Source: Paludibacteraceae bacterium (GTDB lineage: Bacteria > Bacteroidota > Bacteroidia > Bacteroidales > Paludibacteraceae). From it: a DNA stretch of 64,000 nt. Below the pieces are notes generated by a model, which ran no database searches, was not told where the DNA came from, and saw only the letters and a program-made list of their open reading frames with translations. The stretch's first letter is position 1. Each line of letters begins with the position of its first letter. Location: assembly GCA_905233375.1 (NCBI GenBank), contig CAJOEJ010000003.1:1-64000 (forward strand), read 5' to 3'. Shown one piece after another: positions 56,142 through 64,000 of the stretch. A program made the position numbers and the translations under genes.

Positions 56142-57341
56142 TTAATACAAGAATCCCACAATCCAAATCGGTAACTTATGCCCGATAGCGGTCTCCATAT
56201 TGTCAGCCAGCACGTATGAGTTTGGCAGATTGGCTATCTGGCTGAAGTCCTTGTCTTCGCCTCCAACCTCTATTGTGTATTTCCCGTCTATCTTGAAATC
56301 GCCGTGTTTCTTGCCAAATTCCAACTTATGTTTGGCTGACAACTGGTTTGCGACAAACGTCTCTCTTGCTGTCCCGATCCGTACCGGTGTGGTTGCCCAC
56401 GCATAGAGCATGTTGGGGTTGTCAATATATATCTTATCCGGCTTTTGCATCCGTTTGGCATTCACGAGGTCGCCGTATAACAGGCGCAACAACTTGGCTT
56501 TGTCCATATAATTCAGATAAGCCACAACCGTTTCCCGCTTCAACCCGCTCTGAACCGATAGTTTCGATATATCCAACTGATACGGCTCACTTGTACATAG
56601 CATTGTCATCAGTGCCTTTATCTTCCGTGTGTTGCCCACATCTACCTTGCATATCTTTGTCAGTTCATCATCAATCGTGTGGTTCACTACTTGCTGAATG
56701 GCTATGTAGTAATCCGTCTCGTTGTCCAAATAATACGGGTAGTATCCGTAATGCAGATACTCTTGAAAGAGCGCCACAGGTCTGCCCTTGCTATTCATTT
56801 CTTGAATCAACGGAGCCGGATTAGTCAACACTTCCTCCAGCGGATATACCGGCATCTCTATACCTTTGTAGAAATGCAGGAACTCCCTAAAACTCAATCC
56901 CTGGATGTCATGATTGATACATCTCCTGCTCAGATCAGCATCCCCTTCTGTCATACTCAACAAGCTACTTCCACTAATCACCATCTTAATGGAGGGATAA
57001 CTGTCGTATATCTCTTTGATCTCCCGGCTCCAGTTCTCATACTTGTGTATCTCATCTATGAACAGGTGTTTGCCTCCGATAAGATAGAATTGCTCCGCCA
57101 AATCCAGAATACTATGCGTTGAGAAGTATGCGTCATCGCACGAAACGTACAACACTTGTCTGTCCATATATGCATAATGCTGCTTGATGTACTGCCGCAT
57201 CATGGTGGTTTTTCCTACACCTTTTGGACCGCGTATGGCCATCAGCCGAGCATCCCAGTTGATACTCTGCGCCCATTGCCGTACAATCTCCAGAGGTGTT
57301 CTTTCCCATAACCTGTCATGTTTCTTAATCAATGTATCCAT
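56142..57341 (-). CDS. AAA ATPase with DUF4143 domain
   Basis: A 399-residue ATPase of the AAA_14/DUF4143 group, abundant in Bacteroidetes. Walker A is RGPKGVGKTTM near residues 37-47, Walker B LFIDEIHKY near 93-101, sensor region MVISGSS near 120. The C-terminal DUF4143 half contains a restriction-endonuclease-like end (HGDFKIDGKYTIEVGGEDK). Biological role unknown; toxin-antitoxin-like and DNA-transaction roles have been suggested for such families. A three-unit, 33-bp-spaced repeat in its leader suggests self-regulation. Confidence 0.85.
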   Translation of the reverse strand: MDTLIKKHDRLWERTPLEIVRQWAQSINWDARLMAIRGPKGVGKTTMMRQYIKQHYAYMDRQVLYVSCDDAYFSTHSILDLAEQFYLIGGKHLFIDEIHKYENWSREIKEIYDSYPSIKMVISGSSLLSMTEGDADLSRRCINHDIQGLSFREFLHFYKGIEMPVYPLEEVLTNPAPLIQEMNSKGRPVALFQEYLHYGYYPYYLDNETDYYIAIQQVVNHTIDDELTKICKVDVGNTRKIKALMTMLCTSEPYQLDISKLSVQSGLKRETVVAYLNYMDKAKLLRLLYGDLVNAKRMQKPDKIYIDNPNMLYAWATTPVRIGTARETFVANQLSAKHKLEFGKKHGDFKIDGKYTIEVGGEDKDFSQIANLPNSYVLADNMETAIGHKLPIWIVGFLY

Positions 57342-57377
57342 ATTTCTAATTGTTACATTTTTACGTTATTTGCACAT

Positions 57378-57466
57378 TTTGTCCGTTGCAAAGGTCAAAT
57401 TATACCTGTATTTGTCCGTTATAAAGGTCAAAAACTGCGCAATTTTGTCCGTTGCAGGGTGCAAAA
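57378..57466. promoter_or_regulatory. Three operator-like units spaced 33 bp
   Basis: TTTGTCCGTTGCAAAGGTCAAA (split: TTTGTCCGTT + GCAAAGGTCAAA) at 57378, TTTGTCCGTT + ATAAAGGTCAAA at 57411 and TTTGTCCGTT + GCAGGGTGCAAA at 57444. The spacing is exactly 33 bp twice, three helical turns. The third unit overlaps the start of transcription and -7 box; the others are in the leader of the ATPase gene. Confidence 0.85.
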
Positions 57467-57493
57467 TTACAAAAAACGACTGATATATGCAAG
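57462..57493 (-). promoter_or_regulatory. Promoter for the AAA/DUF4143 gene
   Basis: Minus-strand TAATTTTG (57462-57469), CTTG (57490-57493), 20-bp spacing. Confidence 0.75.
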
Positions 57494-57799
57494 TTTTTCC
57501 TCAAAAAAATGCTTTTTATCTCCATTTTTTTTCATTTTGCAGTATTCAAACTGCTGCAAAGCGGCATTTTTACCTCGCATTTAACAGATAACCTCCCGCA
57601 AATAGGAGGTTCTCTGTTGATAACATCTCGAAAGGCTATTCTGACGCTTTTGCTCATTAGAACATTGTTCCATTGTACATTGTTCTTTGTCCCTTTGTAC
57701 TTTTTCTCGCCTTTTGTCCTAAAAGGACGTCCCGTGACGTCACTTTTTCGCTTTGCTTCTCAGCCGTTTGCCGAGGGCGTTAGGATCTTCTTTGTCATT
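57494..57799. repeat. Intergenic region with hairpin and GTACAA-type repeat
   Basis: No gene supported. It contains ACCTCC..GGAGGT (about 57592-57610) and a GTACAA-family tract at 57661-57710 (ACATTGTTCCATTGTACATT, GTTCTTTGTCCCTTTGTAC). Confidence 0.65.
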
Positions 57800-58471
57800 T
57801 TAATTCATTTGGGTGTATTTTTCTCTGGAAAAGCTCCATGGACGTCCGTCTGGAACACCTTTCAAACGTATTCCTTGCTCATCGTATTTGTCCACACCTT
57901 TGCGTTGCGTACCCGGTTTAATGCCATCATTAATTTTTAATAGTGAAGAACTATCTACCCATGCGATTTCATTATTCTCCATGTTGAAACCATTCAGGAA
58001 AGTTTTCAGATACAGAACTTGGGGGTTAATCGGGTTAGAATCTACAGACGGATTATAGTAGCGGAATTTTTGAAGTTTCGTGTCCCACTTGATCCATTGT
58101 TGCTTTTGGATGTCCCAGACTTGATATGCCCGAATGAGTACAGATGCGCGATATTGCTTCTCCTCGTTCTCAAATGTAATGTCATATCCCGAATCATGGG
58201 CATGAAGTGACATCAACGGGAAATATGGCAAATCTATGCCTTCATCAACCATTCTTTTGTTCCTGTGATACACGATAAGGTCTTGAATACCATCATTCTC
58301 GCTGTGAAAATAGAATTCTATAGTTGTCGGGTAGATACGATACTCGTTACGTATTTGCAGGAAACCACCGGACAGGAAATAAGGTGCCAGTTCCTCAAAT
58401 TTCAAGGTCAGCAAACTTTCATCATTTCCCGAAAACGTAAATTTCTGTAACTCTTTCTTTAAACTAATCAT
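57800..58471 (-). CDS. Unrecognised 223-residue protein
   Basis: A soluble protein without signal peptide or membrane helix, noticeably more AT-rich than the other genes of its operon. It has many aromatic residues (EFYFHSENDGIQDLIVYHRN, SLHAHDSGYDITFENEEKQY) and a C-terminal basic stretch. The frame is intact and starts 10 nt after the MBL gene, so it is likely expressed as the last gene of the operon. I do not recognise the family; base composition suggests later acquisition. Confidence 0.7.
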   Translation of the reverse strand: MISLKKELQKFTFSGNDESLLTLKFEELAPYFLSGGFLQIRNEYRIYPTTIEFYFHSENDGIQDLIVYHRNKRMVDEGIDLPYFPLMSLHAHDSGYDITFENEEKQYRASVLIRAYQVWDIQKQQWIKWDTKLQKFRYYNPSVDSNPINPQVLYLKTFLNGFNMENNEIAWVDSSSLLKINDGIKPGTQRKGVDKYDEQGIRLKGVPDGRPWSFSREKYTQMN

Positions 58472-58481
58472 AGTCGGTTCT

Positions 58482-59564
58482 TTATAATTTCACGATGGTT
58501 CCTATCGGCGCATCCAACAGGCGGATGGCGTGTTTGGTGGCGATAGCGTGTGCTACGCTGTCCGGCTCGGACCACGGATGAACGGACAAGGCGTATTTGT
58601 CGTGGTGGACGGTGAAGACCTGTCGGGCTTGGAGGTCAAGAATGGCTTTCTCCAGATCTTCCGGCGTAGTATGTATATATTTCCATCTGGCGTTGTACTG
58701 TCCGTTTTCGAGGAACGCGAGATCAATGGAACCGAAACGATTATATATTTCAGCAAATCGCTTGTCGTAGCCTCCGTCACCGCCGATATACACCTTGCGT
58801 CCTCCGTCTTCGACCATGAACGAAGCCCAGAGCGTCTGATTGCGTTTGCCTATCAAGCGATTGGAGAAATGGCGGGACGGGAGACAGGTTATTTGTAATT
58901 GGTGATTGGTTATTGGTGATTGGTCGTACCAATCCATCTCTATGATCTGCTCGTCCGTATAATCCCAATAACGCAGGTAGTCGGCAATACCGAGCGGACA
59001 AACTACCTGTTTCACTCGTTCGCGGATGTCTCGGAGCGTGGCATAATCCATATGATCCCAATGCTCGTGTGTGATGATGAGCACATCGATATCCGGCAGA
59101 TCGTCCGGCCGGTAGATGTCTGTACCGGGAAAAGCTTTGAGCATCATGGATGCCGGCCATTCGGGTTGGAGTAGGGGATCGACGAGGAAACGTTTGCCGT
59201 TCAGGCAGAACAGATAGGACGAATGTCCGAACCACACCAGCCAGTCGCTATCGGTCGGTTGGTTCTTGAGGTCGTTTTTGACGGCAGGTATTGGTTCCTG
59301 CGGTATTCGCAGCGTATCTTTGTCTGTAAGGAACCGCCATAAGGTGCCCCACGCGCTGTTTTTGTCCCGGTCACTATGCGCTCCTGTGAACTGGGGTGTC
59401 GGTATCTGGTTCCGGAACATGCCGTTCCGCCAGTTGGGCGATGACTGTATGCGCTCCGTCGAACGATGGCGCCATAGTCCGAAAGCAGGGTGCGAGAGTA
59501 TCTCTATCGTTGCTACTACAATCGCCAGAATGATACTCAGTATGATATAAAGGGTCTTCGACAT
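58482..59564 (-). CDS. Metallo-beta-lactamase-fold hydrolase, UlaG/NAPE-PLD-like
   Basis: A 360-residue membrane-anchored hydrolase: N-terminal helix about 4-24, then an MBL domain with FGHSSYLF, LVDPLL, the zinc motif HEHWDHMD, ..PSRHFSNR (His), GGDGGYD (bridging Asp) and TVHHDKYALS (last His). The pattern resembles the NAPE-PLD/UlaG group. Substrate unknown. A heptamer peptide (YDQSPITNHQLQIT) is inserted just before the PSRHFS metal loop, where NAPE-PLD-like enzymes have a short turn. Confidence 0.87.
   Translation of the reverse strand: MSKTLYIILSIILAIVVATIEILSHPAFGLWRHRSTERIQSSPNWRNGMFRNQIPTPQFTGAHSDRDKNSAWGTLWRFLTDKDTLRIPQEPIPAVKNDLKNQPTDSDWLVWFGHSSYLFCLNGKRFLVDPLLQPEWPASMMLKAFPGTDIYRPDDLPDIDVLIITHEHWDHMDYATLRDIRERVKQVVCPLGIADYLRYWDYTDEQIIEMDWYDQSPITNHQLQITCLPSRHFSNRLIGKRNQTLWASFMVEDGGRKVYIGGDGGYDKRFAEIYNRFGSIDLAFLENGQYNARWKYIHTTPEDLEKAILDLQARQVFTVHHDKYALSVHPWSEPDSVAHAIATKHAIRLLDAPIGTIVKL
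58887..58926. repeat. Heptamer tract in the MBL hydrolase gene
   Basis: Plus-strand ATTTGTA, ATTGGTG, ATTGGTT, ATTGGTG, ATTGGTC; the coding strand reads CCAATCA-type units. Confidence 0.9.
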
Positions 59565-59573
59565 CTTTGCATC

Positions 59574-60233
59574 TTATATTTCATCCGCGCTCGAAACGGA
59601 CAGGGCATGCAGGATGGATTCCCACACGGGGCGAATGTCCGCTGCGTCTATGGCATGAATCGGGATGTGGAATGTGTATCGGTCTATCTCCTGCGCGACA
59701 GGTATATCCGCTTCGCGGCACGCGCACATTATCGGATCGGGATAGATATAATCAATGAGCCAATGGATATAGAACTCGTAGGCGTAATGGTCGTTTGCCC
59801 GAAGTTCGTGCATATCGGGCATCAAAAGCCATATACGCTTGCAAGACAGTTGATAAATATGGTTCAAAAAAATGCGGACAGGCGTATCCATCAAGCTGTA
59901 AAACGTCTTGTAGGAGTATAGCCTGGAGTCAAACAGGTACATTCCCGGAAACTCCATGATCCGGCATACGGGTCTGGATTCCAGGTCCTGCACTTCCAAG
60001 AGAGCATACTGCTGCCATACGTGCCGGTTATCCGGATGATATTTGGTATCGGGACGAATGGTATAGCCTTGGGATGGCAGATAGCCGGACAAGCGGGATA
60101 CGAGGGTGGTACGTTCGTCATTCTTGTCGCAGAACAGAATGACGAGCGGTACCTCATCCTTGGGTACATAGAACGAATCGTCCGGATGCGGCGTGATGGT
60201 CATGCGGGATAATGCAGTAAAGGGATTCATCAT
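59574..60233 (-). CDS. Unrecognised 219-residue protein
   Basis: A soluble protein. The opening VPLVILFCDKNDERTTLVSRL recalls the first strand and loop of P-loop GTPases but lacks GxxxxGK[ST], so if related it is degenerate. The middle is rich in Tyr/Phe (LYSYKTFYSLMDTP, HYAYEFYIHWLIDYI). It is placed 11 nt after the 314-residue gene and 9 nt before the MBL gene, so all three are probably co-expressed. No function assigned. Confidence 0.72.
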   Translation of the reverse strand: MMNPFTALSRMTITPHPDDSFYVPKDEVPLVILFCDKNDERTTLVSRLSGYLPSQGYTIRPDTKYHPDNRHVWQQYALLEVQDLESRPVCRIMEFPGMYLFDSRLYSYKTFYSLMDTPVRIFLNHIYQLSCKRIWLLMPDMHELRANDHYAYEFYIHWLIDYIYPDPIMCACREADIPVAQEIDRYTFHIPIHAIDAADIRPVWESILHALSVSSADEI

Positions 60234-60244
60234 GGCGGTGTTGT

Positions 60245-61189
60245 TTAGAACGGGGTATCGGACATGAAACTACGCGATGATTGCACGTAAGCGTCAACAG
60301 CCTGGTCATAGACGGTGAAATCCAGCTTGAAGGGAATATGATGGAACAACTCGCGTATCTCCTCCCATTCTTTTTCGATCACCAGCGCATCCAGGGCTTG
60401 GAGGAAACCGGTAAAACGGAGAAGGACTCCTGTTTTGCCGAGCATTCCGAGCGACCAGACCATTGAACTGACGGTTCTGTAATCAAGCACCGTGGTGCTG
60501 ATATTGGCACCGCCCACGATGTCCAGCGTATTCTGGTAGAGTATGCGTTCCGCTTCTTTCTCGGACACAGGAGTGGACTGTCTTGCGCACAGATACAGGT
60601 ACGCGCTATCCGCCAGACGCGATCTGTCTATCGGGGCGTCAGACGGCAGACGCAACCTCATCTGCAGGTAGTTATAGTCATGGGCTAACGCTTCCTGATG
60701 GGCAACAATGAACTCCAACGGGAAATGGTGGACGATCACTTTAGCCGCCTGCCATTCGTGGAAATACTGCCAGACATCTTCTACATACGGGGTGTAGAAA
60801 TCATCCCAGTTGGTATCCAGGAACCGCAATGCAAATTGCCGGTCGATGGCGATATTCTCAAAGAAAGCGCAGAGGATCTTCTTTTGTTCCGCAAAGGATG
60901 CAAACGGCACGCGCTTCTTCAGTTCGGCTCGTGCTTTGACGATCCTGCCTTTGGTGGTGTAGTCTTTGAGCAACTGGTTGAGAGACTTGTTGCGGGGAAC
61001 AGGATCAAACTGATGGGCAAAACGTTCGTCTGCTTTGGCTTTACGCCGGAGTTCCGATTCAATCCAATACGGGCAATAGTTGTCCGGAGCCGTCAGCGTC
61101 TCGTCTTGAAGGGAGACAGCTAAAGCATATCGTATTTTGTCGTGAAGGGCGAACGGATCCACCCTTTTGTCAAGTTCTTGGGCTGTCAT
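60245..61189 (-). CDS. Unrecognised 314-residue helical protein
   Basis: A charged, mostly helical cytosolic protein without signal peptide (MTAQELDKRVDPFALHDKIR..). It shows no catalytic motif I recognise. Its gene forms a tight pair with the 219-residue gene downstream, suggesting a joint function. Codon use is like the neighbouring housekeeping genes. It could be a scaffold or regulator. Confidence 0.72.
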   Translation of the reverse strand: MTAQELDKRVDPFALHDKIRYALAVSLQDETLTAPDNYCPYWIESELRRKAKADERFAHQFDPVPRNKSLNQLLKDYTTKGRIVKARAELKKRVPFASFAEQKKILCAFFENIAIDRQFALRFLDTNWDDFYTPYVEDVWQYFHEWQAAKVIVHHFPLEFIVAHQEALAHDYNYLQMRLRLPSDAPIDRSRLADSAYLYLCARQSTPVSEKEAERILYQNTLDIVGGANISTTVLDYRTVSSMVWSLGMLGKTGVLLRFTGFLQALDALVIEKEWEEIRELFHHIPFKLDFTVYDQAVDAYVQSSRSFMSDTPF

Positions 61190-61239
61190 AATGTCAAATT
61201 GTTTTTAAGCGGTTAACTATTGCAAAATGCGGTTTTGGG

Positions 61240-62235
61240 TCACTTTTGACCGGCAATAAAATGCTTGTAATATGCGATTCCGAGTGTGGTCATCGGCAAC
61301 GCGATGATCATTCCGATAACGCCGAATACAGCTCCCCATATACTGAGCGAGAGCAAGATGGCTGCCGGTCCGAGTCCTGTCACTTTACCCATGATTTTCG
61401 GTACCAGTACCAGGTCCTGCAAGGTCTGAATGACGATAAACACGACAGCCAGACAGAGCAGCGTGACCCATACGGGTCTGCCCGTTTGCGCCGACTGAAC
61501 GAGACAGAGCAGTATGCACGGCGGGATGCCCAGAGCCTGCATGTATGGTACCAGATTGAGGATACCGATGATGAGTCCCATGGCGATACCCATCGGCATG
61601 CCGATGATAGTGAAGCCGATGGCAAACAGAACGCCTACGATCAATGCCACCAGCCCCTGTCCGCGGAAATAAGCGTTCATGTTCCGGTCTATATCCTGCA
61701 TGATCTTCCGGGCTTTGGAACGGTATTTAACCGGCACGTAGTCAATCCAATGCGCGCGTATCTTCGGAAAATCGATCATCAGGAAGATGAGGTACATCAG
61801 GGCGATGAAGATGACCACCAATTCGGCTAACCAACTCAGTCCGCCTGTAATCCATCCGCCTACCTTGGGCAAGAGACTCTTGATACCGTCACGCACCTCG
61901 GGGTAGGAGAGGACGGACTCCAGGTTCAATCCGTCGAGCGTGGAGTGAATCTTCTCCTGCTGCTCGGGAGTGAAGTACTTGTCCGCATCGAAATCGGCGA
62001 AATACTGCTCCACGCCCACCGCCGCCGACTTGACTTCCCTGCCGATAGCGGGGATCAGCAGATAAACGGACAGCGTGAGCACACCAACAAACAGCAACAA
62101 CACAATCGTTACGGACAAACCGCGGAACTTGACCTTGCATCTATGCTGCACAAACTCCACCAGCGGATCCAGCAGATACGCCAGCAGGAAACTGACGAAG
62201 AACGGCAACAGGACGCCGTATAAACGGGACAGCAT
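61240..62235 (-). CDS. AI-2E family (PerM-like) transporter
   Basis: A 331-residue inner-membrane protein with about seven to eight helices: two at the N-terminus (LLPFFVSFLLAYLLDPLVEF), a periplasmic/soluble segment (about 75-125), and the conserved C-terminal cluster with IGMPMGIAMGLIIGILNLVPYMQ in parts and DLVLVPKIMGK. This is the AI-2E/PerM family, proposed to export autoinducer-2 or act as an ion antiporter; the substrate is not clear here. Confidence 0.9.
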   Translation of the reverse strand: MLSRLYGVLLPFFVSFLLAYLLDPLVEFVQHRCKVKFRGLSVTIVLLLFVGVLTLSVYLLIPAIGREVKSAAVGVEQYFADFDADKYFTPEQQEKIHSTLDGLNLESVLSYPEVRDGIKSLLPKVGGWITGGLSWLAELVVIFIALMYLIFLMIDFPKIRAHWIDYVPVKYRSKARKIMQDIDRNMNAYFRGQGLVALIVGVLFAIGFTIIGMPMGIAMGLIIGILNLVPYMQALGIPPCILLCLVQSAQTGRPVWVTLLCLAVVFIVIQTLQDLVLVPKIMGKVTGLGPAAILLSLSIWGAVFGVIGMIIALPMTTLGIAYYKHFIAGQK

Positions 62236-62240
62236 GCCGG

Positions 62241-62747
62241 TTATTTGTTGAACAGGCTACGGATGACGTTCCATGCCGTCTGCGCCAGTTGGGAGTAGTG
62301 GTTGTACATCGCCTGCGCAAAGCGCACATGTCCGTTCAGCCGTTCGCGCTGGACAGCAGCACGCCCTTCGGCACGCAGCGACTCGTATTTCAGTTCCTCT
62401 GCGTTCTTCAAACCGCTCAGTTTGCGGATAATGGGGTCGATAAACAGCTGCTTGCTGCACGCGATCAGTACCGGGATAAGCAATAGGTAGAACGCTCCGA
62501 CAATCAGGCATGCCGCCCACGCCGGCACGCATTGCGCCAATGCCAGTACCGCAGCAACCGCGCAGAAGGCGAGTACGGCAAATGCCACAAGAATGAGGCA
62601 GATGGTCAACAACAACGCACCTACCACGCTACTGGCATTGTCCACCGCTTTCAGGCGGGCTACTTCGTATTCCGCTTTGGCAAACGTCTCTACTTCGGAC
62701 AGGATTTCATCCTTCTTTTCTTTCCATTCATTCATTTCGTTTTCCAT
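62241..62747 (-). CDS. Holin-X-superfamily-like membrane protein
   Basis: A 168-residue protein with a charged N-terminal helix (MENEMNEWKEKKDEILSEVE) and two adjacent membrane helices (about 45-68 and 75-98), then an amphipathic C-terminus. This matches small Bacteroidetes membrane proteins grouped with phage-holin superfamily III/Holin-X (YqjE-like); a real holin function is not implied. It lies between the YtxH-like and AI-2E genes, 13 and 5 nt apart. ATG at 62747 chosen. Confidence 0.78.
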   Translation of the reverse strand: MENEMNEWKEKKDEILSEVETFAKAEYEVARLKAVDNASSVVGALLLTICLILVAFAVLAFCAVAAVLALAQCVPAWAACLIVGAFYLLLIPVLIACSKQLFIDPIIRKLSGLKNAEELKYESLRAEGRAAVQRERLNGHVRFAQAMYNHYSQLAQTAWNVIRSLFNK

Positions 62748-62760
62748 CGTTGTTAGGGTG

Positions 62761-62988
62761 TTATGCTTCGCCGGCAGGTTGTTCGTCCGCAGCCTGTCCG
62801 GCTGCTTTGATGTCTTGTTTCGCGTGTTCGCAGCATTCCTGGATCTTGTCCTTTGCCTGCGATGCGAGGTCACGCAATTCTTCCCGCATTTCTTTACCGG
62901 AATCAGACATGAGCCACATGGCTCCTGCGACTCCTACCGCTACGCCCGCTGTGAACATCAGCGCGCCTTTCATCAGTTTGTTTATCAT
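62761..62988 (-). CDS. Small YtxH-like protein
   Basis: A 75-residue protein with one N-terminal membrane segment rich in Gly/Ala (LMFTAGVAVGVAGAMWLM, about 10-27) and a charged amphipathic helix (EMREELRDLASQAKDKIQE). This is the YtxH-like general-stress type plan. It is located with YqjE-like and AI-2E genes, a grouping that suggests envelope-stress functions. Eighteen nt after cysS. Confidence 0.78.
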   Translation of the reverse strand: MINKLMKGALMFTAGVAVGVAGAMWLMSDSGKEMREELRDLASQAKDKIQECCEHAKQDIKAAGQAADEQPAGEA

Positions 62989-63006
62989 ATGAAAATCATT
63001 TTGTTG

Positions 63007-64000
63007 TTAAATAGACCATTCAAAGCCGTCTTTGGTATCTTTGATCTGGAACCCGAGTGCCGTCAGTTCGTTGCGGATACGGTCGGATGTGGCCCAGTCC
63101 TTGTTCTGCTTGGCTTCCAGACGGATTCCGAGCAGCAGGTCGATCGCGCCGTGGAAAGCCTGTAGCCTACCTCCGTCTCCTCCCTGAAGGGAAGAGCCAC
63201 CCTCCTCGAGACGCAGTCCCAGGATGTCGATGGCAAACGTCTTCCATACGTCGCGCAACTCGTTCAGATCCGCTTCGCTGATGGTACCTTTGCCGTCCCA
63301 CACCGTATTAATCGCGCGCGCGCTGTCGAAGAGTGCCGCAATGACAAACGGCGAGTTGAGGTCGTCGTCCATAGCGTCCACGCAGCGTTGACGCAGGTTT
63401 GCTATGTCGATTCCCTTTGTCCCTTGTACATTGTCACTTTGTACTTTCTGCAGTCGTGCATAGGCTTCCTGCATGCGTTGCAGACCCTTCTCAGCCGCTT
63501 CAAGCGCTTCGGATGAGAAATCGACAGTTGAGCGGTAGTGTGCCTGGAGGATGAAGAAACGGATGACCATCGGACCAAACGGCTTGCTCAAAAGCGGATG
63601 GTTTCCGCTGAAGAACTGTTCGAGGGTGATAAAGTTGTTGTAACTCTTACCCATCTTCTTGCCGGCGATGGTGATCATGTTATTGTGCATCCAGTAGCGC
63701 ACGGATTCATGCCCGAGTGCTGCGCAGCTCTGCGTGATCTCCGCCTCATGGTGAGGGAAGATCAGATCCAGTCCGCCGCCGTGAATGTCGAAGGTCTCTC
63801 CCAAGTACTTGGTACCCATCGTCGAGCACTCCATGTGCCATCCCGGGAATCCTTCGGACCACGGCGAAGGCCAGTGCATGATGTGCTCCGGCGAGGCTTT
63901 CTTCCACAACGCGAAGTCGTAACTGTGCTTCTTCTCCTCCTGTCCGTCCAGTTCACGCGTCTCCGTCACGATGTCGTTCAGGTTGCGTCCGCTTAACTTG
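63007..64000 (-). CDS. cysS: Cysteinyl-tRNA synthetase, N-terminus outside the window
   Basis: Charges tRNA-Cys. The frame runs from the stop at 63007 off the right end; the first visible residues are [13 protein letters not shown], so the HIGH motif and CP start are missing only because the window ends. Seen are the zinc-site [25 protein letters not shown] and the KMSKS loop in the form KMGKS. Two repeat-derived inserts lie in the C-terminal part: [14 protein letters not shown] (GTACAAA family) and [13 protein letters not shown] (hairpin family). Confidence 0.93.
   Translation of the reverse strand, partial: KLSGRNLNDIVTETRELDGQEEKKHSYDFALWKKASPEHIMHWPSPWSEGFPGWHMECSTMGTKYLGETFDIHGGGLDLIFPHHEAEITQSCAALGHESVRYWMHNNMITIAGKKMGKSYNNFITLEQFFSGNHPLLSKPFGPMVIRFFILQAHYRSTVDFSSEALEAAEKGLQRMQEAYARLQKVQSDNVQGTKGIDIANLRQRCVDAMDDDLNSPFVIAALFDSARAINTVWDGKGTISEADLNELRDVWKTFAIDILGLRLEEGGSSLQGGDGGRLQAFHGAIDLLLGIRLEAKQNKDWATSDRIRNELTALGFQIKDTKDGFEWSI
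63176..63210. repeat. Hairpin repeat in cysS
   Basis: CTCCTCCCTGAAGGGAAGAG with flanks; a diverged copy of the G/C-rich element at 13999, 16266 and 5715. In frame. Confidence 0.65.
63411..63447. repeat. GTACAAA-type repeat in cysS
   Basis: Plus strand TTTGTCCCTTGTACATTG, TCACTTTGTACTTTC; coding strand [11 protein letters not shown]. Confidence 0.85.

Noticed and set aside
62241..62747. Prophage lysis gene
   Set aside because: Only the two-helix plan is holin-like. The neighbours (cysS, YtxH-like, AI-2E) are chromosomal and no phage genes are present.

Overview
The window comes from a member of the Bacteroidales, probably an uncultured gut or anaerobic lineage. Most intergenic regions carry the Bacteroidetes-type promoter (-33 TTTG, 19-20 bp, -7 TAnnTTTG). 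The gene content also fits: exbB-x-exbD-exbD, GSCFA protein, SusA-like amylase, surface B12-uptake lipoproteins and a C-terminal tail resembling a type IX sorting signal. The genus cannot be named from the sequence alone.

Layout. 0.2-9.2 kb: outer-membrane protein, coaX, acyl-CoA synthetase, plsC, HAD phosphatase, aminotransferase, lipoate ligase and guanine deaminase. 9.3-16.5 kb: M20 peptidase, a rod-shaped structured RNA (6S-like candidate), a PEGA protein, THUMP rRNA methyltransferase, queA and tatD. 16.5-25.7 kb: tRNA-Ser(GGA), the ExbB/ExbD operon, SGNH esterase, rsmE, PAP2 phosphatase, LolC/E permease, GSCFA and SprT-like proteins. 26.4-36.8 kb: M23 endopeptidase, Crp/Fnr regulator, and an exopolysaccharide cluster (gmd, fcl, deacetylase-like, WlbA-like, two Wza-like lipoproteins, Wzc-like kinase). 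36.8-45.6 kb: RluA, a DUF1846 protein, and a cobalamin riboswitch ahead of btuB, a btuG-like fusion, a DUF4465 protein and btuF. 45.6-57.3 kb: amylase, a small Cys-rich protein, a rearranged nitroreductase/hydrolase locus, DUF3667, the N-degron set aat-clpA-clpS, carbonic anhydrase, acetyltransferase and an AAA/DUF4143 ATPase with a three-unit operator-like array. 57.8-64 kb: a long minus-strand operon from cysS (cut by the window end) through YtxH, holin-like and AI-2E proteins to an MBL hydrolase and three unrecognised proteins.

The most unusual feature is a set of short repeats that occur inside proteins as well as between genes. A heptamer (CCAATCA and variants) is found at about 16 places. 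A second heptamer family (GTACAAA/GTACAAT/GGACAAA) and a G/C-rich hairpin element also recur. Many copies are in frame and add peptides such as NHQSPIT, VQCTKDD or SSLEGRSGG to housekeeping enzymes whose catalytic residues remain intact. Because 7 is coprime with 3, one strand of a pure CCAATCA array is open in all three frames, and some variants open the opposite strand instead. In the BtuG-like lipoprotein the opposite strand encodes the hydrophobic core of the signal peptide, and a second tract sits at the junction of two fused domains. Other repeats include 11-bp tandem arrays at two loci, a two-hairpin element in three copies, and mixed arrays of mini-palindromes.

No rRNA operon, prophage, CRISPR array or complete insertion sequence was seen.
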